A DNA stretch of 20,273 bases from Armatimonadota bacterium (GTDB taxonomy: Bacteria; Armatimonadota; Armatimonadia; Armatimonadales; Armatimonadaceae): positions 1 to 20,273 of the forward strand of contig JACMMA010000465.1 of assembly GCA_014379275.1 (NCBI GenBank), in the 5' to 3' direction. Positions within the stretch are counted from its first letter, which is position 1. Every line of letters begins with the position of its first letter. The notes beneath the pieces were generated by a model. It made no database searches, was not told the origin of the DNA, and saw only the letters and a list, made by a program, of their open reading frames with translations. The translations under genes and the position numbers were made by a program. Shown piece by piece: positions 1-8,337 of this stretch.

Positions 1-857
1 ACCCCGCCGAACGGGTCCGGCGCAAGCACGACCCCCCACTCCGCCGCTTCAGACTCGACATCCAAGCCTTCCCGGCGAACGCGCAAATCGTAGTACAGCA
101 GCGTGGTCGCGATGGCGGGCAGCGGTGCGATGACGACCGCGATCACCGAACCGGCAACAGCACTGACGACATCCTCGGCGGTTTTCATCTCGAACGCGGT
201 CCCCGCCGTGCCGGATTCCTTCGGCACGATTGCGAATAAAAGCGCGACAAGACTTTCTATGCCCACCACGAGAGCAAGAATGATGGATGCCATCAGGCAC
301 AACAGTCCGAGCGACTTACCGAAGTAACTTTTCGTCATGTCGACGGATCGCTTGAGCGCCTCCCCCAACTTACGCTCTTCCAGCAGGATTCCGTGTACGG
401 TGAAGCAGTAGTAGGCGGCGACAAGGATCGGGCCGACCGTCGTGCACGCCACAACGAACCCGATGGCCCCGATAACGAGCGACGCAAGCAGAAGCGGGAA
501 GATACGCCGGAAGGCGCGCTTGTATACGTTGACCAGGGTCGCGGTTTCCCCGGTGAGGATGTCGCGTACGGCGAGCGCGGTGGCGCCGAAGTGCAGGATG
601 TACGCCCCGGTCAGCACCGGGATCAGCCACGCCATGCTTATCGCGAATGTCGCGAGTTCGTCCGGTCCCTCGAAGATGTTGTTGAAATCGCTCACGGCGG
701 CGACACCTACCGTGCTTGCCAGAATGTATGCGGGTGCGAACACGACCGCAGACACACTCACCAATAACGCGAACCGTTCGCGGTACAGGTCGAACGCATC
801 GTCGGTGATCTCCCAGACGGTGCGCGACTTCAGATCTGCAAGGCGTGTGATTTCCAT
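1..857 (-). CDS. Polytopic membrane protein, C-terminus cut by window edge
   Basis: The minus-strand frame is open from an ATG at 857 to the left edge, giving 285 codons with no stop. It begins MEITRLADLKSRTVWEITDD and has about five hydrophobic stretches: near residues 30-50, 75-100, 125-165 (probably two spans), 190-220 and 240-265. It ends in a charged segment with LLYYDLRVRREG. This layout, and especially the LYYDLRVR tail after the last membrane span, resembles uncharacterised inner-membrane families related to the glycerophosphodiester phosphodiesterase membrane domain or YIP1 groups. No catalytic motif is visible and no function is assigned. The start has no clear Shine-Dalgarno. The nearest upstream gene on this strand is grpE, beyond the folded element at 914..1076, so read-through from grpE or a promoter in the element are both possible. 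The frame is well supported; the family is uncertain. Confidence 0.8.
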   Translation of the reverse strand, partial: MEITRLADLKSRTVWEITDDAFDLYRERFALLVSVSAVVFAPAYILASTVGVAAVSDFNNIFEGPDELATFAISMAWLIPVLTGAYILHFGATALAVRDILTGETATLVNVYKRAFRRIFPLLLASLVIGAIGFVVACTTVGPILVAAYYCFTVHGILLEERKLGEALKRSVDMTKSYFGKSLGLLCLMASIILALVVGIESLVALLFAIVPKESGTAGTAFEMKTAEDVVSAVAGSVIAVVIAPLPAIATTLLYYDLRVRREGLDVESEAAEWGVVLAPDPFGG

Positions 858-913
858 AAATGGTGAGTGAACCGTGATCAGTTTTCGTGCGTAGTCTTTT
901 CGGCTGTTTGGGC

Positions 914-1076
914 GTTCGTCGGGGGAATGAACTCCCTCCGGCGGTGGCGTTTTACGAACGCGGGCTATGCTGGTGGTCGCTCGGCACGCGCAACGGAAGC
1001 GAACCTCGACCGGTGCGTCCCGCAGGGACACCACGCCAAAGGCGCACACCGGAGGGAGTTCAATCCCCCGACGAAC
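914..1076. repeat. Folded inverted-repeat element, MITE-like or structured RNA
   Basis: Arms at 914..941 and 1049..1076 are complementary at 27 of 28 positions. The fold continues inward: 945..950 pairs with 1033..1038, 975..979 pairs with 1007..1011, and 1017..1021 pairs with 1025..1029 around a GCA loop. It fills the gap between grpE and the membrane protein. The two plus-strand reading frames across it have no plausible start context and are taken as by-products of the repeat. It could be a non-autonomous mobile element, a repeated extragenic palindrome, a structured RNA or an unusual terminator. There is no obvious target-site duplication and no second copy in this window. Confidence 0.7.
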
Positions 1077-1092
1077 CTTAACGAACGCCGGA

Positions 1093-1638
1093 CTATTCCG
1101 CGACTTTGACTAACGCGGGTCGTAAAACCCGCGACCCGATGTTATAGCCACGCTGTAGCTCCGCGATCACGGTTCCTTCACCATGCTCGTCGCTAGGTTC
1201 GCTACCCATTGCCTGGTGGACATTCGGGTCGAACGGCTGGTGCAGGACGTCCATCGGCTTGACACCGGCTTTTTCCAACACCGCGACCATCTGCCGGTGA
1301 ACCGCCTCCACGCCGCCGACCAGTTTCTCGTAGTCGCTGGTTTGCGCAGCGGCAGTCAGCGCCCGTTCGAGATTATCGGCGACCGGGAGGAACTCTTTCA
1401 GGAACTTTTCCATCAAGATTTCGCGGTGGGTTATTTTTTCCTCGTCGGTGCGCCGCTTGAAGTTCGCATAGTCGGCGCGGGCACGCAATAATGCGTCGCT
1501 GAGTTCAGCGACCTGCGCCTCCAGCGCGGCAACAGTTCCGGTGGCTTCGGAGGTGCCGGTAGCGTCGTTTTCGTCTACCGGTTCGGAATCGAAGGCGACT
1601 TCGTTCTCTCGTGTCGTCTCCTGAGTGGCATCCGTCAT
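1093..1638 (-). CDS. grpE: GrpE nucleotide exchange factor for DnaK
   Basis: GrpE is the cytosolic dimeric cochaperone that drives ADP release from DnaK. The protein (181 aa from the chosen start) has the family architecture: an acidic variable N-terminus to about residue 40, a long coiled-coil helix with ALLRARADYANFKRRTDEE, and a C-terminal beta-domain. The C-terminal signature runs from HQPFDPNVHQAM through GTVIAELQRGY to RVLRPALVKVA. The frame also opens at a GTG 13 codons earlier (1677). The ATG at 1638 is preferred because AAGGAG lies upstream of it, although the spacing of about 13 bases is long. The gene lies 78 bases downstream of hrcA on the same strand. dnaK and dnaJ, which often follow, are absent: the next feature is the folded element and then an unrelated membrane protein. 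Confidence 0.95.
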   Translation of the reverse strand: MTDATQETTRENEVAFDSEPVDENDATGTSEATGTVAALEAQVAELSDALLRARADYANFKRRTDEEKITHREILMEKFLKEFLPVADNLERALTAAAQTSDYEKLVGGVEAVHRQMVAVLEKAGVKPMDVLHQPFDPNVHQAMGSEPSDEHGEGTVIAELQRGYNIGSRVLRPALVKVAE

Positions 1639-1684
1639 GCGGGAAGATTGGCTCCTTTTACGTAAAAAATCAAACACGCTGTTA

Positions 1685-1713
1685 TTTCTACTGGTTCAAC
1701 ACGCTTTTGTCAA
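1685..1713 (-). promoter_or_regulatory. Candidate internal promoter for grpE
   Basis: On the minus strand a perfect TTGACA (1708..1713) is followed after 17 bases by TAGAAA (1685..1690, 4 of 6 to consensus). It starts just past the hrcA stop codon and about 47 bases before the grpE ATG. It would let grpE be transcribed independently of hrcA. The -35 and spacing are ideal; the weak -10 limits confidence. Confidence 0.45.
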
Positions 1714-1716
1714 TTC

Positions 1717-2811
1717 CTACGGGGCGACAGAAAGCCGTGTCAAAACATCGCTCATTGTTCGCGCCATCAGTTCCACTGCCGCCGAAGCGCGGGCGTAGTC
1801 CATGCGCGTCGGTCCCAGCACCCCGATGGTGCCCCGCTGTGTTCCACCGATGCGATACGGTGCCGACACGACAGCATAATCGCTTTGCGGGACGGCGCCG
1901 ATCTCTTCGCCGATGGCGAAACGCACCGAATTCGGGGGCATGTGCTCGGCTTGCGCGAGCGACTTTTCGAGCAGTTCCAGAAGGGCGGCACGCTCCTGCA
2001 GGAGAGAAAGAAAACCACCCAATTTCTCCACGTCGCGGAACTCCGGGTGCTGAAGAACGTTCTCCGTGCCCTCGACGAAAAGGGGGGAGTTCTCCCCCAC
2101 CGACCGGGTCGCGGCCCCCACTTCGGCGAGAAGGCGGCGGAACGGCTTGGAAAGGCGAGACAGTTCGCTCGGGACCGGCTCCTTGTCGGGCGTGGCCAGG
2201 GGGCGGAGTTCAGATACTTCTAGCCCGGACAGGCGCTCGTTGAGCGCGACAGCCAGTAGCAAGGCGTCGTTCGCAGACAATGCGAAGTCGAGCACGAGAC
2301 GTGTTTCCGTATGCCCGGTTGAAAACAACAGCACCAACAGAACCTTGTTCGCGGACGCCGGGGAGACGAAGATCTGCTTCAGGCGGGTGTCCGTCGCGTT
2401 GGGCGCGGTCGCGACGGCGGGTAATCGGGTCATCGCAGTCAACAGGCTACACGTTTTTCGGATGATCGTATCGAGTTCGGACGACACCGACGCGACGGCG
2501 AATCGGATGCGGGTCGTTTCCTCCGAAGCGATCGGCGCGGGGACCATCAACCGCGACACATAGAAGCGGTAGCCGAGGTCAGAGGGGACGCGCCCGGCGG
2601 AAGTGTGGGGCTGGCGCAGATAGCCGCGTTCGCTCATCTCCGCCATTTCGGAGCGGATCGTCGCCGACTTCACACCAAGGCTATACCGTTCGACGAGCAC
2701 GTGCGAGCCGACCGGTTCCGCGGTCGCCACATAATCGTTGACAATCACTTTCAGTATGCGCTGTTTTCGGGCGTCGAGTTCCATCGCCGGTTGGTTGGTT
2801 TCGCTTTCCAT
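1717..2811 (-). CDS. hrcA: HrcA heat-inducible transcription repressor
   Basis: HrcA is a cytosolic winged-helix repressor of chaperone operons; in many bacteria it binds CIRCE and depends on GroEL for folding. The N-terminal DNA-binding domain is clear: ARKQRILKVIVNDYVATAEP, then SVGVK-like SLGVKSATIRSEMAEM and GYLRQPHTSAGRVPSDLGYR. The C-terminal part carries the GAF-like and dimerisation regions and ends RTMSDVLTRLSVAP. The frame extends to a TTG at 2847, but the family N-terminus begins near MELDARKQ. The ATG at 2811 (364 aa) is therefore chosen; the ATG at 2784 is an alternative. Neither has a good Shine-Dalgarno. hrcA is first in an hrcA-grpE unit and is divergent from clpC. The intergenic region holds a strong promoter but no CIRCE. 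Confidence 0.95.
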   Translation of the reverse strand: MESETNQPAMELDARKQRILKVIVNDYVATAEPVGSHVLVERYSLGVKSATIRSEMAEMSERGYLRQPHTSAGRVPSDLGYRFYVSRLMVPAPIASEETTRIRFAVASVSSELDTIIRKTCSLLTAMTRLPAVATAPNATDTRLKQIFVSPASANKVLLVLLFSTGHTETRLVLDFALSANDALLLAVALNERLSGLEVSELRPLATPDKEPVPSELSRLSKPFRRLLAEVGAATRSVGENSPLFVEGTENVLQHPEFRDVEKLGGFLSLLQERAALLELLEKSLAQAEHMPPNSVRFAIGEEIGAVPQSDYAVVSAPYRIGGTQRGTIGVLGPTRMDYARASAAVELMARTMSDVLTRLSVAP

Positions 2812-2913
2812 CGTTTTACAAGGGTAGCCATGGGCGTTGTTGCCCAAGGATCACGGGGAAGGAAGCACGGCAGGAAGGCTTTCGCACGAATCACAGGTAG
2901 AAACTTCCGTGCC

Positions 2914-2926
2914 GTAAACCGTTTAC
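2914..2926. promoter_or_regulatory. Perfect dyad GTAAAC-C-GTTTAC at the hrcA start site
   Basis: A perfect 6+1+6 palindrome lies about 4 to 16 bases downstream of the transcription start expected from the hrcA promoter (near 2930). A repressor here would block initiation or early elongation. Its AAAC-N-GTTT core also occurs in the dyad before clpC at 3085..3101. It does not match CIRCE (TTAGCACTC-N9-GAGTGCTAA). The cognate regulator is unknown. Confidence 0.5.
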
Positions 2927-2936
2927 ACCGTGTCAC

Positions 2937-2965
2937 ATTATACGCGCAAGCGGCCTCGGTGTCAA
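2937..2965 (-). promoter_or_regulatory. Consensus sigma-70 promoter of hrcA-grpE
   Basis: On the minus strand TTGACA (2960..2965) and TATAAT (2937..2942) are both perfect and are separated by the ideal 17 bases. Initiation is expected near 2930, giving a leader of roughly 120 bases before the ATG at 2811. A promoter this strong for a repressor operon implies that expression is held down by an operator, and the dyad at 2914..2926 is well placed for that. Confidence 0.85.
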
Positions 2966-3016
2966 ACACGGGCAAACGCCGCCCGTCCTTCTTTGCGCAT
3001 ACCGCTCTTCCAGCCG

Positions 3017-3046
3017 GGGACAGCGGGGCGATTTTGCCGGTATACT
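3017..3046 (+). promoter_or_regulatory. Candidate clpC promoter
   Basis: TATACT (3041..3046, 5 of 6) is preceded after 18 bases by GGGACA (3017..3022, 4 of 6). Initiation near 3053 would give a leader of about 80 bases. The leader contains the dyad at 3085..3101 and a strong ribosome binding site. The -35 is imperfect, so an activator or alternative sigma factor is possible. Confidence 0.5.
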
Positions 3047-3084
3047 AGGAACATGCCCTTCGAGGCAACGGAACGCGGTTCGCA

Positions 3085-3101
3085 GTCAAAACGGTTTTGA
3101 C
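3085..3101. promoter_or_regulatory. Perfect dyad GTCAAAAC-G-GTTTTGAC in the clpC leader
   Basis: A perfect 8+1+8 palindrome lies between the clpC promoter and its ribosome binding site. It contains an AGTCAAA heptamer like half of a CtsR box, but the heptamers are inverted rather than directly repeated as CtsR requires, and no ctsR gene is visible. The inner half-site matches the hrcA dyad. It may be a repressor operator or a small hairpin in the mRNA. Confidence 0.5.
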
Positions 3102-3116
3102 GCTCTAACAGATTTT

Positions 3117-3124
3117 AGGAGGGG
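3117..3124 (+). promoter_or_regulatory. Ribosome binding site fixing the clpC GTG start
   Basis: AGGAGGGG ends 11 bases before the GTG at 3136. It supports this non-ATG start, which also gives the expected family N-terminus (WQRFTERARRVV). Confidence 0.75.
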
Positions 3125-3135
3125 TATAAACTCCC

Positions 3136-5733
<2,598 letters not shown>

Positions 5734-5736
5734 TCG

Positions 5737-5796
5737 AACAGGAACGAAATCGCCCCGCCGTACAGACTTTCACGGCGGGGCGATTTCGTTCCTGTT
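5737..5796 (+). terminator. clpC terminator with 25-bp perfect stem
   Basis: 5737..5761 and 5772..5796 are perfectly complementary over 25 bases around a 10-base loop, beginning 3 bases after the clpC stop codon. The GC-rich core is followed only by TTACA-like sequence, not a long T-run. It may therefore act without a U-tract or protect the mRNA 3' end. Confidence 0.8.
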
Positions 5797-5806
5797 TACA
5801 GGTATT

Positions 5807-5834
5807 CTGACTATCGAACCGTCCGGAATAATAT
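5807..5834 (+). promoter_or_regulatory. Candidate promoter of the pirin gene
   Basis: CTGACT (5807..5812, 4 of 6 to TTGACA) is followed after 16 bases by TAATAT (5829..5834). Initiation near 5841 falls inside the palindrome at 5836..5849. Confidence 0.4.
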
Positions 5835-5835
5835 C

Positions 5836-5849
5836 GTTGCATATGCAAC
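5836..5849. promoter_or_regulatory. Palindromic operator candidate before pirin
   Basis: GTTGCATATGCAAC is a perfect 14-base palindrome placed directly over the predicted start site, 47 bases before the pirin ATG. Its size and TTGC-type half-sites would suit a dimeric winged-helix repressor such as a MarR-family protein. No such regulator gene is adjacent, so the identification is only a suggestion. Confidence 0.5.
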
Positions 5850-5895
5850 TAAACGGGCAAAGTTGTTGTATCTATCGAAGAAGGAAAAGAATTAC

Positions 5896-6762
5896 ATGGC
5901 TACCCGACCCGTTGGAATCGTAATGACACCGAGCGAAGCGCACGAGGCGAAGGGCGTGATAATTAACCGGACGATCGGCTCCGACAAACTCGTTCTTTTG
6001 GACCCGTTTCTGCTCCTTGACCATTTGACCGTGGCGGACGCCCCCGCCGTACCGGAGGGTCAGGAAGGGAACGAGACCGGGTTCCCCCGTCACCCGCACC
6101 GGGGCATCGAAACACTGACGTATGTGTTTTCCGGGCGCATGAACCACAAGGATTCGCTCGGCAACGAGGAAACCGTGAGCGAGGGCGAGACACAGTTCAT
6201 GGTGGCGGGCGGCGGCATTTTTCACGAGGAGAAACCGTTCCCGAACGCCGAAGGTGTCCACGAGTCGGTGCAACTGTGGATCAACCTGCCCGCGAACCGT
6301 AAGATGATTCCGGCGTCGTACCGCGCCGCGCATAACAGTGACGTACCGACGGTGACCACCGATTCCGGCGCGACCGTTCGCGTGGTGGCAGGGACATTTC
6401 GCGGCGCGACGGGTCCCCTCCGCGAAAGTGCGGCGAACCCGACGTACCTCGACGTTCACCTGCCCGCCGGTTCGGGCGTCACGATCCCCGCCCCGGAGGG
6501 AGAAACGGCACTCGCGTATGTATACAAGGGCGAGCCGGCGTTCGGCGACGAGGGCACGGCGACCGTCACCCCAAACCTCGCAATCTTCGTCGAAGGCGGC
6601 GACACGGTGACGGCGCAGGCGGGGATCGGCGAAGCGCGGTTCGTGTTCGTCAGCGCGAAGCCCTGGAACGAGCCGGTGTTGCAATACCGCTCGCTGGTGC
6701 TGTCCGATGTCACGCAGATGAAGCAGGCGTTGGACGATCTGAAAAACGGGACGTTTGCGTAA
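5896..6762 (+). CDS. Pirin family protein
   Basis: Pirins are bicupin iron proteins; some act as quercetin 2,3-dioxygenases and others as redox-linked regulators. The 288-aa protein has the metal-site pattern in the N-terminal cupin: HPHRG (His66, His68) and GGGIFHEE (His110, Glu112). The His68-His110 spacing is nearly the same as in human pirin (His58-His101). The C-terminal cupin lacks an equivalent His cluster, as expected. The frame opens at a TTG at 5863, but the ATG at 5896 has AAGGA about 10 bases upstream and matches the family N-terminus, so it is chosen. The gene appears to be transcribed alone behind a promoter with a perfect palindrome. The substrate cannot be inferred from the sequence. 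Confidence 0.92.
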   Translation: MATRPVGIVMTPSEAHEAKGVIINRTIGSDKLVLLDPFLLLDHLTVADAPAVPEGQEGNETGFPRHPHRGIETLTYVFSGRMNHKDSLGNEETVSEGETQFMVAGGGIFHEEKPFPNAEGVHESVQLWINLPANRKMIPASYRAAHNSDVPTVTTDSGATVRVVAGTFRGATGPLRESAANPTYLDVHLPAGSGVTIPAPEGETALAYVYKGEPAFGDEGTATVTPNLAIFVEGGDTVTAQAGIGEARFVFVSAKPWNEPVLQYRSLVLSDVTQMKQALDDLKNGTFA

Positions 6763-6808
6763 GGAGTGTCACGGACGGCGCGGAACTGTTGGCCGCTCTT
6801 GTCTCGGG

Positions 6809-6814
6809 TATAAT
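6809..6814 (+). promoter_or_regulatory. -10 box of the 6838 gene
   Basis: A perfect TATAAT lies 23 bases before the ATG, with AGGAGG at 6824..6829 between them. The -35 region is poor. Initiation near 6821 would give a short leader that just includes the ribosome binding site. Confidence 0.55.
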
Positions 6815-6837
6815 CGGCAGAGCAGGAGGCACGCAGC

Positions 6838-7434
6838 ATGACATATTCCGAATTCACTTTGACTACAGCAATGAAAAAATTCGGGCTTACTCTCGACGAA
6901 CAGAGTGACATATTTTCGCCCGTCATGGAACGGCAACCGAGTCCGTTACTCGTGGATATTCTGGAGGTCAATGCACCACTTGCGTTCGCTCTCAACACGG
7001 AGAAAGCGCGTTCCGAGTTTGTAATCTCGCCGTTGCTTACCGAGATCTATCGGTCCCGCAAAGGAAAAATCAAGCTATTTTCCGGCAACGTGTTCAACGT
7101 CGATTCGTCTCTGGGTCTCGCCGGATTCTTTGACTTCCTGTTCGCACACTCCCTATCACAAACTGCAATCGAAGCACCAGTGCTGGCTGTGGTGGAAGCA
7201 AAAAAAGAGAACATTCCTGGCGGTTATGGGCAGTGCGTAGCGACGATGGTAGCAGCGCAACGTTTCAATTCGGATAACAACGAGCCTATAGACGCAATAT
7301 TCGGCGCGGTGACAACGGGCGACGTTTGGAAGTTCCTTTCACTCAAAGGGAGTAACATTTATATAGACCGCGAAACCTATTACCTCGACCGGATCGAACG
7401 GCTTCTCGGCGTCCTCTGGCGCGTGACGGAGTGA
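6838..7434 (+). CDS. Conserved hypothetical protein, PD-(D/E)XK-nuclease-like
   Basis: The 198-aa protein starts at an ATG with AGGAGG 8 bases upstream. The order of acidic motifs suggests a PD-(D/E)XK fold: Glu60 in an SEFVISPLL helix, Asp99 in a GFFDFLF strand, E-A-K at 120-122 in LAVVEAKKEN, and Gln132 in GQCVATMVAAQ. In this superfamily D and E-x-K bind the metal and perform catalysis, so the full set of residues is compatible with an active nuclease. This assignment is inference from motif spacing. Similar proteins with the VEAKKEN...GQC...AAQ block are common as orphan genes in cyanobacteria, from memory. The gene looks more AT-rich than its neighbours (for example around 6840-7080), which may indicate transfer. 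No methylase, specificity subunit or toxin partner is next to it. Confidence 0.7.
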   Translation: MTYSEFTLTTAMKKFGLTLDEQSDIFSPVMERQPSPLLVDILEVNAPLAFALNTEKARSEFVISPLLTEIYRSRKGKIKLFSGNVFNVDSSLGLAGFFDFLFAHSLSQTAIEAPVLAVVEAKKENIPGGYGQCVATMVAAQRFNSDNNEPIDAIFGAVTTGDVWKFLSLKGSNIYIDRETYYLDRIERLLGVLWRVTE

Positions 7435-7440
7435 TACAAT
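7432..7440 (+). promoter_or_regulatory. Extended -10 promoter of trpA overlapping a stop codon
   Basis: TGA-TACAAT fits the extended -10 form TGN-TANNNT. The TGA is also the stop codon of the preceding gene (7432..7434). The hexamer ends 9 bases before the trpA ATG, so the transcript would have a leader of about 0 to 3 bases. No good -35 and no Shine-Dalgarno are present. Confidence 0.55.
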
Positions 7441-7449
7441 ACCCTCGCC

Positions 7450-8268
7450 ATGCCCGTCTCCCGTTTTGAAAACACGTTCGCCGCCCTGCGACAGCGCGGC
7501 GAAAAAGCCCTCGTCGCGTTCGTCACCGCCGGGGACCCGCTTCCCGACCGCGCCGCCGATGTCGTTTGCGCGATTGCCGATGCCGGCGCCGACATTGTCG
7601 AGATCGGCATCCCCTTTTCCGACCCGCTCGCCGACGGTCCCACGATCCAGGCGTCATCGTTTCGCGCCCTGCAAGCCGGCATGACGCCGCCGAAGGTACT
7701 GGACATCGTACGCGAAGTGCGGTCGCGCAATGCGACTTTGCCGCTCGTTTTGATGGGCGCGTACAACCCGATCATGCAATACGGCGCGGAAGCGTTCGCG
7801 CAGGCGGCAGTCGAGGCGGGCGCGGACGGCGCCATCCTGACCGACCTGACGCCGGACGCGGCGGGCGAATGGAAGCGTGTCGCCGACGCCGCCGGGTTCG
7901 CGACGATATTCCTGCTCGCGCCGACCTCGACGCACGGGCGGATGGCGCTCGTCGGAAAAATGACGACCGGCTTTATCTACACCATGTCGCGGGCGGGCAT
8001 CACCGGGGCGCGCTCGGACGTACCGGACGAACTCCCACACCTTCTGTCACAGATTCGCACATTCAGCGGGAATACCCCGGTATGCGTCGGGTTCGGCGTG
8101 AGCACGCCGGAGCAAGTACACACGATCTGCCGGTATGCGGACGGCGCAGTAGTCGGCAGTGTGCTGGTGGACCTGCTTCACCGCGAGCGCGAGAACCCCG
8201 ATCTTCTCTCAGTCGCCGCCGATTTCGTCCGCTCGTTGAAAAATGGCACACGAAGCAGCGAAGTCTAA
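7450..8268 (+). CDS. trpA: Tryptophan synthase alpha subunit
   Basis: TrpA cleaves indole-3-glycerol phosphate to indole and glyceraldehyde 3-phosphate; indole then passes to TrpB. The 272-aa TIM barrel has the full signature: ALVAFVTAGDP near the start, VEIGIPFSDPLADGPTIQ with the catalytic Glu and Asp, LVLMGAYNPI, and the flexible-loop region YTMSRAGITGAR. The phosphate-binding segment VCVGFGVSTPEQ and VVGSVLVD follow. Length is normal. There is no trpB beside it; the neighbours are unrelated, so the trp genes are at least partly dispersed in this genome. The ATG at 7450 is preceded directly by a -10 box rather than a ribosome binding site, suggesting leaderless translation. Confidence 0.97.
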   Translation: MPVSRFENTFAALRQRGEKALVAFVTAGDPLPDRAADVVCAIADAGADIVEIGIPFSDPLADGPTIQASSFRALQAGMTPPKVLDIVREVRSRNATLPLVLMGAYNPIMQYGAEAFAQAAVEAGADGAILTDLTPDAAGEWKRVADAAGFATIFLLAPTSTHGRMALVGKMTTGFIYTMSRAGITGARSDVPDELPHLLSQIRTFSGNTPVCVGFGVSTPEQVHTICRYADGAVVGSVLVDLLHRERENPDLLSVAADFVRSLKNGTRSSEV

Positions 8269-8322
8269 TGAACCCCGTAGTTTAGCCGATACTTCATCGG
8301 GCCGCGCGATTCACGCCCCGAC

Positions 8323-8329
8323 GAAGGAG
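8323..8329 (+). promoter_or_regulatory. Ribosome binding site fixing a TTG start
   Basis: GAAGGAG lies 8 bases before the TTG at 8338. The next in-frame ATG at 8371 has no such site, so the TTG start is preferred. Confidence 0.65.
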
Positions 8330-8337
8330 TTTCCCCC

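Noticed and set aside
393..870. Two plus-strand open frames opposite the membrane protein
   Set aside because: They have low-complexity, Arg- and Thr-rich translations, while the minus-strand frame gives clear membrane helices. They are shadows of that gene.
867..1109. Possible small protein on the plus strand
   Set aside because: The frame covers the inverted-repeat element almost exactly and has no ribosome binding site; the repeat explains its open frame better than a gene does.
3085..3101. CtsR operator before clpC
   Set aside because: CtsR boxes are direct heptamer repeats; here the heptamers are inverted, and no ctsR gene is present in the window.
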